A DNA stretch of 64,000 bases from Ascarosepion bandense (GCA_037127315.1 JBBBDQ010001454.1:1707501-1771500), one strand, 5' to 3'. Counted from the stretch's first letter, positions 44,300 through 55,999 are shown. The notes: generated by a model from the letters alone, not told the origin. Translations and numbers: made by a program.

Positions 44300-44560
44300 G
44301 GATAAAGTGACTTGACCCAAAGAGTCGTGGGTTAAATAAGTGGCGACAGTGGTGGCGAATAAAAACTTTAAGTTAAATTGAGATAACTAATACATACGGA
44401 AATGGTATGGCCCATGGAACGAGAACTGTCTACCCTAGTGATTGAAATAAAGGGTTCTGTTTAAATTTCCAATCAACTGAAGATGGTCGAAACGACCGAA
44501 AAGTTGTGAATATGACAATAGAGTTGAGGATAATAGTCCGAACAATGTAAGTAATGTAAA
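44300..44560 (+). mobile_element. SINE family B, near full length
   Basis: GACTTGACCCAAAGAGTCGT, then GAGATAACTAATACATACGG, CCTAGTGATTGAAATAAAGG, CAACTGAAGATGGTCGAAAC and CGAACAATGTAAGTAATG. The A-box end is weak. Confidence 0.75.
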
Positions 44561-44647
44561 TATTGCCTCATGTCAGGATATAGACAAAGGATTTTACTAA
44601 TACTTATAATGTCTTTCATGAATATCCATGAACGACAATATCATTTT

Positions 44648-45028
44648 TTAATCGTTTCACCACAAGCAAGGCGGCACCGCCACTGATTCGCAGGGGGCTA
44701 CATAAGAGAGCTTAAGTTTTAGGCAGGAGGAGAGTGAAGAGAAAGACGAACCAATTACAAGGCGTGTCAGAGAAAGGGCAAAAGAAGGAGGGGAACACAG
44801 GTGTGATGACAATTGCAAAGGAAGAAGGAGTATGGAAAAGAACAAGAAACTGTAGAAAGGACGAGAGAAGAACTGAAGTCAATTGCATATGTGATGGGAA
44901 TTGACATTGCATTTAAATTCCTGGAGGTTGTAGCCGTCTGGAAAGCAAGTATACGGAAGGGAGTTCCACAAGCGGGAAGTGAGAGAAAAGAAGCTAATGG
45001 AGTAAAATTGTCGGCTGCATTTGGTAGT
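44648..45028 (-). pseudogene. Jockey/CR1-type LINE, C-terminus and 3' end
   Basis: The minus strand frame at 44879-45097 reads SRQFYSISFFSLTSRLWNSL, then PYTCFPDGYNLQEFKCNVNS. This is the C-terminal end of this LINE family (sister readings at 46844-47035 and 53320-53440). It continues through an untranslated part and ends at ATCGTTTCACCACAAGCAAG when read on plus. Only the last 50 or so codons are present, and the open frame there is intact. Polymerase and nuclease domains are absent. Confidence 0.78.
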
Positions 45029-45200
45029 GGATGTGCAGCTGGTATAATAGAATATGAAATCGGAGTGTTCGATTCCAGTTGACTGCTTTACACTCACTTA
45101 CGCATTGGCAAAGGTATGAATCGAACCCTTCTCCCCGCAGCTATGGGTTAAATGCTAAGGCAGACATTTTTTATCCGTGGTTAGTAACTATAGAAGGAAA
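45029..45200 (+). mobile_element. SINE family A, 5' half
   Basis: GGAGTGTTCGATTCCAGTTG provides the B box. Then come CACTCACTTACGC, GCAAAGGTATGAATCGAACC and CCCGCAGCTATGGGTTAAAT. It is truncated before the stem-loop. Confidence 0.7.
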
Positions 45201-45204
45201 ACTT

Positions 45205-45935
45205 TGAACTGGAACTAAGCTAGCATCTCGTTATTATTGGTATGAAACTACGGCAACAATACCTAGCGTGCTGATAGTCGTGCCCCACCTCTCAGGGAGA
45301 ACTGAGTGCGATTATGGACAAAACAAATGCTAATAACAAATAAATGTAATTACAAGATATTGAGCTAATCAAATTTATGTCTCTGTGAACTAGATATTTC
45401 GGATTTATTTATATAAAGAAAAGTTCATATTGTATTTAATTAGTTTCCATCATCTAAAATGACAATCCCCCAAAGAAATTATTATCAATATATATATAAT
45501 AAGGTTAGGTATTTGCAACTGAAAGTCGAAACGATGACCTTTTTTCTAACATCAGTAAGCAAGCACTAATCATATTCGAAAAACCTTAATTTACTTATTA
45601 AAATCTAACATAATGCACCCTAGGTCTTCCCAGATGATTCAGTTATCAAATAAACATTTTACTTTATCTTGTATATTTACATCAGAAGAGAGGCGTATGT
45701 TCACATTCAGTGAGACGACAATGTTAGCTTCAATCTCAGATGAAGGAAAACCTATATAAAAGAGACAGAACTTACATAAAATTAAATTAGGCTCGTCTTA
45801 TTTATTCATTTTAAAATAAACAAGAATGTTCAAAATCGACAAAATGCGTTTGAGTTGATTAAAAAAAATAAATGGGTTGGTAAACACACAGACAAACATA
45901 TATATAGCGACAGAATTAATTACTTGAATTAACAG
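45205..45935. other. No gene recognised
   Basis: AT-rich, unassigned. Confidence 0.35.
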
Positions 45936-45938
45936 AAT

Positions 45939-45987
45939 TAACAGACGAAAGATGCAACGAAAAACTCGTTGCATCTTTCGTCTGTTA
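45939..45987. repeat. Perfect 22-bp inverted repeat with 5-nt loop
   Basis: The arms 45939-45960 and 45966-45987 (AACAGACGAAAGATGCAACG and its complement) enclose AAAAC. The left flank also holds an AGAATTAACAGAATTAACAG short repetition. As RNA it would make a stable hairpin, but the perfection suggests a recent snap-back duplication rather than a microRNA. Confidence 0.85.
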
Positions 45988-45999
45988 GCCAATACAATT

Positions 46000-46690
46000 G
46001 GTTGCAAAATTTCTGATACGAATCTGGCACAAATATATCCAGTTATTTCTATCCAGAGCACTTCGCTGGAAGTAACTATGAGGCACATTGACAACTGAGA
46101 AGTTACTCTTTAGCTGTCCAACAGTCGTTTGTCAACTGTCAAGCAGGCTAGACATGAAGAGCTTAAGTATTCTATCGTTACTCATCCTTGCAACATCCCA
46201 GCGATGGTGTGACTGCATTAAAAAGTCTTAATTCCACCAATTATGCATTTTATTTATTTATTTATTTTTAAATTTTCGAATAATTTGTTTAATATTGTGC
46301 TCGAAGATTATATTTTGTTATTTTTATTCAAGTACTTTCAAATTTTTGCTGTCAATATCAAGAACCAATGTAGTATTTGTGTGGTAGTTAGACTTCCTTT
46401 GTCTGCTTCCTGATATTCTTCGTTTAGTATTCGGGTCGTTTGAAATATTCTATCGTGATGTCATATGTAACGGCTATTTGACAAGCCTGCACCAAAAAGA
46501 TTACACTTTTTTTATTTATTAATTTGATTTAAATTTTTATTTTCTCATAAATCACAGCTCCTGTAAATCAATTAGCAAAACACTAAACCAAATAAGGTTT
46601 CCATATTTATCCAGTAAATATAGCATTCAGTATATTAACAAATTTCTCGATTCTCTACATACTATAGTCTAAAAAAAGAAAAAAAGCGGT
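46000..46690. other. No gene recognised
   Basis: AT-rich, unassigned. Confidence 0.35.
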
Positions 46691-46699
46691 AGAATGTTT

Positions 46700-47100
46700 T
46701 TTTAATCATTTCACTATACGCAAAGCGGAACCACTACTACAATTGGTTACAATAAGTGAAAAAAGTAGTTACAGGAGTTATTGAAGAAAAGATAAAAGGA
46801 TTCTAGAAGATTGAAGATGGTAATTGAATTTGCATTTAAATTTTTAGAGATTGTATCTATCAGGGAAACGGAAGGAAGTCCCACAAGTGCGAGGAAAGAA
46901 ACTGTTGGAGTAGAAGTAGGAGTTATTTTTAACTATTTCGACGGTAAATGGGTCGATCCTAGATGTCAGTCTAATAGTACGCTTAAACACACGTAGACGG
47001 GGCATCAGGGAAAAACTCATCAGAGCAGTTGCCATGTTTAATGAAAAAGACAGAGGGAAGCCTCGGCACAGCGGTGAAAAGTGACTGAAGTCGAGATGCC
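46700..47100 (-). pseudogene. Jockey/CR1-type LINE, C-terminus and 3' end
   Basis: The minus frame at 46844-47035 reads IDPFTVEIVKNNSYFYSNSF, then FPRTCGTSFRFPDRYNL. It matches the family's C-terminal region (FFPRTSRLWNSLP-type). It continues to FKCKFN and the terminal noncoding word (plus: ATCATTTCACTATACGCAAA). The 5' part is lost. Confidence 0.75.
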
Positions 47101-47214
47101 AAGTCAGGACAGATTACATTGCAGATCCTTCTTTCGATTTTGTTGAGATGAATAGCAGGAGTGTGTTGCTGAGAATGTTAATGTTAAGAGATCATCTTAA
47201 ACAGGTTCAACTCT

Positions 47215-47560
47215 TCTCTGCCCCATTCAACCTTGTCTGAATCTCAGTTGGGCTTGCGATCTGGTTGAAGCACAGTGGACATGATTTTCACTTGAGGAGT
47301 AATCACAAGAGCATAACAAGGATTTATTTGCTACTTTTGTTGATCTCATTATGATAATTTCAAAGGTTACTCTTTGGGTCGTCCTTAGTGAAACGATGTT
47401 CAGTGTCATCATGCCTTTACCATCAGGAGATGATGGCTTCAGTCACTTTTAGAGGAGAAGTCTCTTTGGTTGCGTTTTTCACCTCTCTTATTTGCTTTGT
47501 ATGTATTTTTCTCTTATACTGGAAACGGCAGTTGTGGATGTCAAACAGAGTGTAAAACTT
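47215..47560 (+). pseudogene. Another LINE reverse-transcriptase fragment
   Basis: Plus-strand frames give SWACDLVEAQWT, then SQEHNKDLFATFVDLIMIIS, which holds motif A with the catalytic aspartate in FVDL. Next is KVTLWVVLSETMFSV, then LYHQEMMASVTFRGEVSL. This wording (FVDL-KAFDTV, then FHDGMMASV-NGE) is recalled from a LINE group distinct from both families described elsewhere in this window. The YADD region is not reached. Stops and shifts are frequent. Confidence 0.6.
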
Positions 47561-47577
47561 GATTTTAGAACACTTGG

Positions 47578-47830
47578 TAAGTTATTTCCACTATTTACAT
47601 TATTCTGATATCTTTGTTGCCATATTTACGATATTTTGACTGTTGTACGCCTTTTTCGAATCGAATTTTTTATTTAATTCATCGGTAGATTGTTCTAGTT
47701 CCACGCGCCATGGCTCTTCCGGATATCTCCCTTAAATCTGTTTTTGTTCACCTTTGCTGTAGCCATTTTATTGAACCCACAACTCTTGGGGGCAAGTTAT
47801 TGGAATCAACCAACACTGTTATCCAATGGT
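47578..47830 (-). mobile_element. SINE family B, diverged
   Basis: The plus strand reads TTACATTATTCTGATATCTT, GCCATATTTACGATATTTTG and, further on, GAACCCACAACTCTTGGGGG, the reverse complement of the family body in the correct order. Confidence 0.65.
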
Positions 47831-48369
47831 CCATGTGTCCTTGAGGATATCCGTATATGAATTTTTGGGATGTAATGTCTCGATAATCATTTTATTTTTT
47901 ACTAGAACTCATATTACAATTTGTCATTTTTATTTTTTCCCTCTAGCACTCCGTATTCATGTCGATGTTTGGATGCTTAGGAGATCTTTGTGGCCTTGCA
48001 TATACGCTGATTCTTTAAGTTTTCGTATTTTCCAGTGATGGTCTCTGTCTTTTATTTCAATCTCATTCCACAGAGAGCAGTGGAGATAAAGAGGTCAGAT
48101 AGTACTGCAGGAACACCGTAAAGCCGTAACACGAGGGGGAAATAGAAAAATCAGGATTGGCTGACTACATATGCGGGAAAAAGAGAGATCACCGCGACTT
48201 GGAATGAGGTAGAATTAATAACTAACCCAGGTGGTTAGGACATTTTTCCCGTATGAGCGATATCAGACTTCCAAAAAAAAACTTCTTTTCGGCCAACTTC
48301 TATCAAGCAGGTTATTTGGAAAACTTGCGTCTATCCTTTTCATCTATACAAAAGTTTGAGCGAAGCCGA

Positions 48370-48627
48370 CTTGAACGCAGGGATCAACAGGCAAGGTTTA
48401 ATACAGCATTCACCAACTTAAACAAGGAGACAGCTCAGAAGAGTTGCAGGTAATTCTGGAGTCATCTTGCGGTAGTTTAAAGCAAATGGCGATTGTATTG
48501 AATAGATTTACCCTTTTGTATTTCAAAATATTTTTTGTGTAATTTTGGTAATTATATCTGTTAAAATTAGATGTCAGTGCTATTGTCATTTATTTGCGTC
48601 TTTTAGACGACAATTTATCCATCGCAC

Positions 48628-48630
<3 letters not shown>
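48370..48630 (+). pseudogene. Mariner-like element, C-terminal transposase and right end
   Basis: ARFNTAFTNLNKETAQKSCR is readable at 48390-48450 and is followed by a stop. The downstream noncoding part GGTAATTATATCTGTTAAAA to the tip ACAATTTATCCATCGCACCC matches 9815-9900 closely. The 5' part of the element and the catalytic domain are missing. Confidence 0.75.
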
Positions 48631-48665
<35 letters not shown>

Positions 48666-48808
48666 ACACACACACATACATATAAATATGTGTGCGTGTG
48701 TGTGTAACGAGAGCGAGAGAAAGAAAGAAAAGAGAATGAGTGAGAGAGAGAATAAGAGATTTTAAGTAATTCATAGACACTGTCAGCATGACCTATGTCT
48801 CTCTATCT

Positions 48809-48855
<47 letters not shown>

Positions 48856-48860
48856 CAGAT
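48631..48860. repeat. Microsatellite cluster: (TA)n, (CA)n/(TG)n, (GA)-rich, (TA)n
   Basis: The GA-rich AGAGAGATTTTAAGT-TCAT-GACAC segment appears before and after the second TA array (48748-48780 and 48870-48900), so a unit of about 130 bp is duplicated around it. Confidence 0.8.
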
Positions 48861-48904
48861 AAAAAGAGAGAAAGAAAGATTTTAAGTCATTCATGGACAC
48901 TCAG

Positions 48905-49539
48905 CGTGATACAAACAATTAGTAAAACTACAATATACCGAAAGGAATTCAACTATAGCAACAGCGACTGGTTATTGGTATAATTACGACTGGGGTGGAA
49001 ATTGCACGTGTACAAACCAAAATTCATTGTAATGGACGTTACTTTAAGATACTAAAGTGCAGATTACCAATTCATGTCAGACGGCCTCGCCTGGTACTTT
49101 GTCGACAAGGAAAGAAGTTATTTCTAATATTAGCTGTTATCGTCGCTGCATACCCCAGGCATTCTTGAAAGATAAGACAACATAGAAGAATATCGAAACT
49201 CTGAACTACAACTTCACACGCTGTGAGATATAATAAAGAATGTCTTCTTAGTAATTGTTGTAAGCACTGAAAATCGACCTCGAGGAGAAAGCTCATAACA
49301 CAGGGAATAGTAATAATAATAATAATAATAATAATATCAAAGTGGAGTTAAATGCAATGCATGAATATATGTGTGGGATTTAAGATTCACTTCCTTCAGT
49401 GATACGACTTGCCTTTAATTGGGTAGCAACTACCGTATATAATACTGTTTGAGTATAATACGCCCCCATGCTTCTGAAGCTAAAAACATTAAAGAGATTG
49501 CATCCTTGAGTATCATACGATTCCCGTAGTACAGACATT

Positions 49540-49596
<57 letters not shown>

Positions 49597-49920
49597 AAAG
49601 CTGTGCCATATTAAATATTATCATCTCTATGTCGTACATATATTTCACTAAAATATTGAATTTTTCACGATATTAAAAAAATAGAAATTAACCAGATGCT
49701 TAGTCATTGCGTTTTTTTTAAATTTTTGTTTCAAAACTTATCTTCGGAACTTTGGTAATCCCCAGTAATACACTTTAAGATGTTAATGAATCTATCCTAC
49801 TTTTCTGTTTATTTCTCTTTATTACATTATATATATTAATAAACTATGAAAATATTTCCTTTCATTAAAAATGAAGAGAGAAACAAATATTGCCAACTAT
49901 ATAAATACCTGTTTATACGT
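48905..49920. other. No gene; (AAT)n at 49308-49335 and (TA)n at 49543-49591
   Basis: Only the two simple repeats are recognised. Confidence 0.4.
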
Positions 49921-49924
49921 CTGA

Positions 49925-50002
49925 GAGTTGGTATTTACATTGTTCGAAATGCTGTCCTCATCTTTATTGTCGTTTCAGCGGTGGTACGCTCCGACCTTCT
50001 TC
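49925..50002 (-). mobile_element. SINE family B, 3' end
   Basis: TTTACATTGTTCGAAATGCT, GTCCTCATCTTTATTGTCG and CGCTCCGACCTTCTTCAG on the plus strand. It joins head-on to a sense copy that begins within 10 bp. Confidence 0.75.
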
Positions 50003-50004
50003 AG

Positions 50005-50310
50005 ATTACAATGTCAAATGGCTCAGTGGATAAAAACGTTGGTTGGATCCAATGACTTGAGGCAAAGAGTTGTGAGTTCAGTACTTGACGACAGGAGTGG
50101 CGAACAAATACTTGAGTTAAATTAAATGGCGATAACTAAGATATCCGGAAGTGACATGACTCATTGAACGAAAACATTCTACTCTAGAGATCGAAATAAA
50201 GAATTCGGTTCAATGTTCCAGTCACTTGAAAAGGTCGGAATGTACAACGGACAAAACGTCTTGAATATGACAATAAAGACGAGAACATCTGTCTGAATAA
50301 TGAGAATAAT
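50005..50310 (+). mobile_element. SINE family B (tRNA-derived), best copy
   Basis: The head has TGGCTCAGTGG, a perfect A-box match, and a degraded B box (GAGTTCAGTACTTG) about 55 nt later. The body includes GATATCCGGAAGTGACATGA and CTCTAGAGATCGAAATAAAG. The 3' signature TCGGAATGTACAACGGACAA leads to the CTGAATAATGAGAAT end. Confidence 0.8.
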
Positions 50311-50639
50311 ATTTTATACCTTTTGTAAACAATTGTTAGCAACAGCTACCGTCTTTGTGTTTTATTATCTACTAGTTCACTCGTGCTGTCAAAAATTATG
50401 GCAAATCTTAGAAAGTTATGATAGGGAGATGCCATGAGACGCAAATTTTGAAACAATGTATTGAGATTCAATAAAGCGGAGATCAATTTATCTAGGATTC
50501 ATTGCTGTTAAATAAATCGCTTTTTTCATTATCTTTTCATGTTTAAATATTTTATGTATTTAACATAACAGTGAAATGGAAATATCTCTCTGAAGAAAAA
50601 ATAGCAACAGAAGAACGACAAAATCTATTTTAAGACAAA

Positions 50640-51020
50640 GTCGAAGCAATACGATCCAGATGATTCTTGAATCACCTGCAACTCTTCTGGGCTGTCTCCT
50701 TGTTTAAGGTGGTGAATGTTGTCATAATCCTGGCCTTCAGTTCATCATTGGTTTTACAAAAAGTTTTGTTGGTCTTAGGCTCTATTGTGCCTCACACATA
50801 ATAGTCAATGAGGTTGCAGTCTGAGAGTAAGACAGATGTAAGGGGTGATGTGGTAGCAGAAATTGTTTGACAGCCATGACTAAATTCTCCTGCCTGTGTG
50901 GTATGGTGCAGAGTTCTGTTGCCGGAACTAGTGTCTTAGGGCAGCACTATTTCTTTAAAACACTTGGTGTAGACCTCCGCGTTGAGTCTGAGACTTTGTG
51001 GGAAGATGAAGGATAAAGGT
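50640..51020 (-). pseudogene. Mariner-like transposase fragment
   Basis: On the minus strand: LRLNAEVYTKCFKEIVLP, then after a gap the SDCNLIDYYV region with the third catalytic aspartate (plus near 50800-50820). Then come KTNKTFCKTNDELKARIMTT and FTTLNKETAQKSC. The C-terminal portion corresponds to the relics at 9600-9760 and 48390-48450. The second catalytic region (QQDSAP-type) is not readable. Stops are present, and no terminal repeat was found. Confidence 0.7.
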
Positions 51021-51189
51021 AACTGAGTGCTTAACATGAAAGGTTTGAACAAATAAGCCTGTAATATAAGAAACGTAGGAGTTAATTAAACAGTTAATTC
51101 TGCCCGAAAACAAATTTTGTCTAAATACAGATAAATATTTTATTTGTATATAATATTAAAACGACTGTGCGAAATAATAACGTTGCAGA

Positions 51190-51365
51190 TGCGCGAAATG
51201 GTGCAGTGGATATTGACTCGGAACTTCAGTTGATATTTGTCGCTTTCACTTACTCGCAAATATCCTTGGGAAAGACGCGTAAATTCATTTGGTCGGGGAA
51301 CCAGGGAAAAGAATCTCGGCAAAGCAGTTATTTCAATATTGGTTGCCATTCTTCTGGTTAGGATT
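51190..51365 (+). mobile_element. SINE family A, diverged
   Basis: TGGTGCAGTGG (A box), CTTTCACTTACTCGCAAATA and TATCCTTGGGAAAG match the SINE A head and early body. It then continues into sequence that only partly matches, with GGTTGCCATTCTTCTGG at its end. Confidence 0.55.
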
Positions 51366-51379
51366 GTTTACCACATTAA

Positions 51380-51800
51380 ACAATGAAGTCCCAAACAGTT
51401 CTCTTCGTCTTGTATGAGTCGTTTTCTTCCAGAGCGATCATCATTCTTCACTATATCCTGTCCTTTGTGGTTCCTAATAATTTCTTTTGTTATCTCTCCT
51501 AAAACTTCTGCCGCCATCCATTTACTCGAACTCGCTAGGTAGAATATGCGAAGATAATATCTGTTCTTCTCGCCTCCAGTATGTCCTCTGAGTATTAAAT
51601 TGTCCAAGTCATATTTCTGTATTATGTGCCCTAGAAACTTCAACTCCCTCTTTCTGAAGTGTCCCTTTTCTTTCCATTTTACTCTGAGTATCAATTTCTC
51701 TAAGTCATCTTTCCTTATTATGTGCCATAGAAACTTCAACTCTCTCTTTCTGAAGTATACCTTTTTTGTCTTCACTATTGAAAGTATTATTTGCATACAA
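51380..51800 (-). pseudogene. RTE-type LINE C-terminus with an internal duplication
   Basis: One minus frame (51368-51796) reads FRKRELKFLWHIIRKDDLEK, LILRVKWKEKGHF and then again RKRELKFLGHIIQKYDLDNL, ILRGHTGGEKN. About 30 codons of the post-catalytic region are therefore present twice in tandem, still in frame. It continues to SSKWMAAEVLGEITKEIIRN, the family C-terminus, and on into the 3' end. Sister copies at 42780-42870 have the block once. Upstream parts are lost. Confidence 0.8.
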
Positions 51801-51804
51801 CATT

Positions 51805-52400
51805 TTAGCTCTTTCCATTCTTATTACAGTTACTATTAGTAGTAAGAACAGCATTAGTAGGAGGACCGATTTTAACATACAAAATACTCTCACTATTTTA
51901 AAAACAATTTAATGATTAAAATAATAAAACACTGATATTATAAAAAGGCAATATTGTTTTTTGCATATTTTTCCTTTAAGTTTATATATGCAAGAGTCTA
52001 GTTTCTAGTTTGCTCTGCATTTGCGAAAACTATAAACAAATTCAAAGTTTAAACGCTTAAAAAGTTAGAATTTGGCACCAGAAATAAATATTTACGCATG
52101 TTCAGTTGTATGTTGCATGCTTATGAGTTAGAAATCCTAAGAATTTATTATTTGCTGTTAAAAAGAAAAAAAAAATTTTTTTAAAATATATTGTTTACCA
52201 TGCAGTCTTACTAAATGAAATTAAAGAAATTATTAAACCGCGAAGTTGGATTTTGTCAAAGTATCTTTCCAAACAAATCAACTTGTTCAAATTTCATCGA
52301 TTGGTTTGGGAAATTGAACGAAATTGTAAATTTCGATAAAAAAATGTTCAACAATATGAAATGCTTCAACAATATGAAATACTGTGAAGATTTCAGCTCA
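51805..52400. other. No gene recognised
   Basis: AT-rich. The frame at 52215-52418 has no recognisable domain. Confidence 0.35.
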
Positions 52401-52404
52401 ACAT

Positions 52405-53745
52405 CTCACCGCTCATAAACTATTCTCGGACAGACAGTATGGCTTCCGCTTTGCCAGGTCTACTGCTGACCATCACCAGGACTGGCGAAGCTCGAGTTGT
52501 TGCCCTGGATAGGGTCTTGCTATAGTATAACTGAACGCTTGGTTGGTTTGATCCAATCTTTCCTATCAATCCGCATAATGAATATATATTGAACGGGCAT
52601 GCCTCCACATCCTATCACACGAACGCAAAACTCTATCCTAAGCCCGACGCTCTTTCTGATCTGACGTGATCAAATCCCAAGTAGGCATCTACGCTGATGA
52701 TGTCACCATTTACTCCTACTTTAGTAAGAAATCTGGCGAGGTGAACAAAGATAACCTTGTTGCTGATCTTGAGAAAGACCTCCACTCTGTGGTAGACTGG
52801 GATAAGAAATGGTTTTTAAAAATAAAATTTTCTAAAACGAAACTGCTATCAATCAACCACCACAGGCAGCCCCTCCTTCTCTCCACCATCAGCATGGACA
52901 AACGAGTCTCCCCGAAAGCAATATACTGCGCCTCTTTGGCCTCACCTTTTCTTCCGACCTCAAGTGGAATCATTACATTAAATCAATAGCTAAATCCACT
53001 ATTAGGAAAGTTGGGTAACTGTGTCGGGCCAGGAAGTTTTTCCCGTTTGAATCCATCCTGCACATATAGAACTCAACCATCCGCCTGTGCATTGAATACT
53101 CTTGTTATATCTGGTTGGACGCCCCTCGACAGACTCCAAAGAAGAAACTGTAATATGATCGATTCCGAGCTCGATTGCAGCCACTTTCTCAGGGATGTGG
53201 CTTTCCTCTGTCTCTTCTGTAAATATTTTCATGGCTTCTCCCCCGACAAGCTTAGTTCACTAATGCCCCTTTCACAAGAATTTACTAGAGCAACCAAACT
53301 GGCAACAAGTTCCTACCCTTTTACAGCCTTCACTTCTACTACATTAGCTTCTTTTCTCGCACTTTCCGCCTGTGAAACTTCTTTCCATGTACTTGCTTCC
53401 CTGATAGCTATAATCTCCAAGAATTTAAATGCAATGTCAACTGCCATCTCTTGTACTCTTAACTCCAGTCTTTTCCCGTCCTTTTCCCATCATTCAGTGT
53501 ATCTTGTTCATTTCCTTTCTCACTCTACCCTCGCAATTGTCTTCACACTGGTATTCCCATCCTTCTTTTGTCCCCTACAACTTGTACGTCTTTCTCTTTG
53601 CTCTCCTCCTGTTTAAACTTTCACTCTTTTCTTATGTAGCCCCCTGTTCACCAGTGTTCACCCCCTGTTCACTTGCTTGGCATGAACGATTAAAAAAAAA
53701 ACCAAAAAAAAACCAAACAAACAAACAAAAAAAAACACGTCAGTT
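52405..53745 (+). pseudogene. Jockey/CR1-type LINE, reverse transcriptase to A-rich 3' end
   Basis: The first block reads LFSDRQYGFRFARSTAD in one frame, then GEARVVALD (motif A side) in another. ILNGHASTSYHTNAK is followed by a deletion that removes the usual INDLPD stretch. Then comes IKSQVGIYADDVTIYSYFSK (YADD box intact, 52666-52989 frame), then VDWDKKWFLKIKFSKTKLLS. Further frames give GPGSFSRLNPSCT and HFLRDVAFLCLFCKYFHGFS, then DKLSSLMPLSQEFTRATKLA and FTAFTSTT. The 3' end has CTTGCTTGGCATGAACGATT and an A-rich tail to 53745. It is the longest copy of its family here, and the endonuclease is missing. Confidence 0.85.
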
Positions 53746-54491
53746 AGTTACCAAAAAGTTTAGTAGTATAAAATGATAACACCTATCACAGACATTCAGA
53801 TAGAATTTTTGTGATTTCTTCGAGATTTTTCTACTGATTAATGCTGTGTTTGCTCTATTCAGTAAGTTTATCTTTTGAGAATATATCTTTCTTACAGCTT
53901 ATTGCAATCATTATATCTGAAATCAAAATATAGATATCAATAACAATTGTTTTATATAGTTGTTTACATTATGATAAACTACACTTCATAAATTTGTTGT
54001 ATAATAAAATCCCATGTCAACAAAGAAAATAATGAAAAAAAAAATGGATTTTATAAGGTTTAATTTTAATTTTCAACATCGTATAAATATATTTCAATCA
54101 TTTAACTTTTTCAGCATCGATTCATTAATCTTATTGTGAAAATATTGACTTTCATAAAGAAACTGGCAAAATTTAATTTCGAGTTCAGTGTTTCTGCATC
54201 GTTCGAAGCACATTGGCTATGGAAGCTATGTTAATCGTATTTCACGCACATACATACACACATGCACAAACACACACTTATTCCCACACACACACACACA
54301 CGCAGACACACACCCACCAACCCACACGCAAACACACACATATCACACATATATATATATTGTAACTAAGTTGTAGACCTTATAGGTTTTTTTTGTTCAT
54401 GCATTTACTTTTATAAAGAGTGCTCGATACATACGTAGAGCGTTATATTGTAATAATTGTTACATTGTTATAAACCATTGTAACAACTGTT

Positions 54492-54552
<61 letters not shown>

Positions 54553-55042
54553 CTTGATGCTACAAAGCATAAAGACAGATTTAAGTAAGTAAAGATGCAT
54601 TATTTAAACCTTTAGTAATCCTTTCAAGCCAATACATCTCCAGAAAGAATGGTTCGGATACTTTTGCCCAAGGCAAAATGATAACTGATTACAGGGAAAA
54701 ATAAATGAGAATAGCAAAGCTTGGAACAAGATTACAATAATTTTGATTAAAAGCATTTACGAATAAGAAAATGATAAAAGCTCCAACAGAGTATAAAAAT
54801 TGAAAAATTGCTATTTACTGCCCTCCAAATAATGAACGAATGAAATTCTTTTTCTGTCTGCACAGAACTCATGTGTGTAGCTTGATGTGTATACTTTCAG
54901 GCACACGTAAATGATTTGCAGAGTGAGTTCTGTGTAGAACAGAAAAGCAGCTACTTGCATATGGTTTGGTACAATCTAGACTATGAAGGAAGTACTGGCA
55001 TATCGCCAAATCAAAACATGCCTTTATACCTTTTTAAACCAG

Positions 55043-55075
55043 CACACACACACACACACACACACACACGCGCGC

Positions 55076-55104
<29 letters not shown>
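55043..55104. repeat. (CA)n-(CG)3-(TG)n inverted microsatellite
   Basis: CA repeats run into CGCGCG and then TG repeats, so the whole tract is self-complementary and purine-pyrimidine alternating. Such sequence can adopt Z-form or a cruciform. Confidence 0.9.
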
Positions 55105-55106
<2 letters not shown>

Positions 55107-55702
55107 CTTTGGCAGCAATCTTTCATTTAAATATGTTTCGTTAAAAACTACCGACTAGGAAGATTATATTAATCTTTGATTTAATTTTTCTAGTATTCTT
55201 ACATGTTTTCTTTCTGATGGAGATAAAGAATGTAAAAATGCTTGAATTTTTGACTTTCCAAGCGTTTTCAGCTTATTCACAAGCCATTTTCAAGGACGTT
55301 ATTTGTCCGATGTTGTCATGTTTTGATGTTTGGCTGTAATGTAATGTTTTTCTGTTTTTAATTTTTCTTTTGTTTTTTGAAAAGGAGAGTTCTTTAAAGC
55401 TATCACGTGATGCGTGCAGTGTGCATCATGTGAGCGTCTGTTTATTTTGAAACTTTCAAAACTCCATTTCCACTGCTAAATAATGTAAGGCTGATGGTAG
55501 GAGAAAATTGCTTGATATATAGTACCTCTCTTATAGCGAGGTGCCTATTGTGATTTAAATAGTATTGTTTGTATATTCTCATTTTTACAATCCTTTTTTC
55601 CAGCAAAAAGAAACATATAGGAATACTTGAAAGATTAAATCAAAATTTAATAAGATATTTCTTTCCTTAAATCAGAAATTAATCAATTTTTTAACAAAAC
55701 AT

Positions 55703-55828
<126 letters not shown>

Positions 55829-55924
55829 GTTTCATTAAAAATGACAGACAAGATATTATGGTAATTTTTTAATATAATTTTTCATGTGATCTTATAAATT
55901 TTTCCTTTTCACACAAATTATATA

Positions 55925-55995
55925 AAACTTGTCCAAATGTTTTGTTTTTCCGACCGCTTTCGGTTATACTTTTAGCCATCATCAAGTATTAATTT
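55925..55995 (-). repeat. Retroelement end with hammerhead-like words
   Basis: The minus strand reads ACTTGATGATGGCTAAAAGT, ATAACCGAAAGCGGTCGG. The UUGAUGA...GAAA spacing and a GGCU/AACC partial stem resemble other Penelope-like ends in the window. A minus frame at 56173-56373 lies upstream in the same orientation but is unidentified. Confidence 0.4.
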
Positions 55996-55999
55996 TATT

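Noticed and set aside
44486..44560. SINE B 3' signature (CTGAAGA...GGCCGAAACGTCGTGAATATGAC type) as a hammerhead ribozyme
   Set aside because: Core halves and a stem II are readable in the consensus of copies, but no U-H step after stem III fits (the base after GU is G), so the cleavage site is missing.
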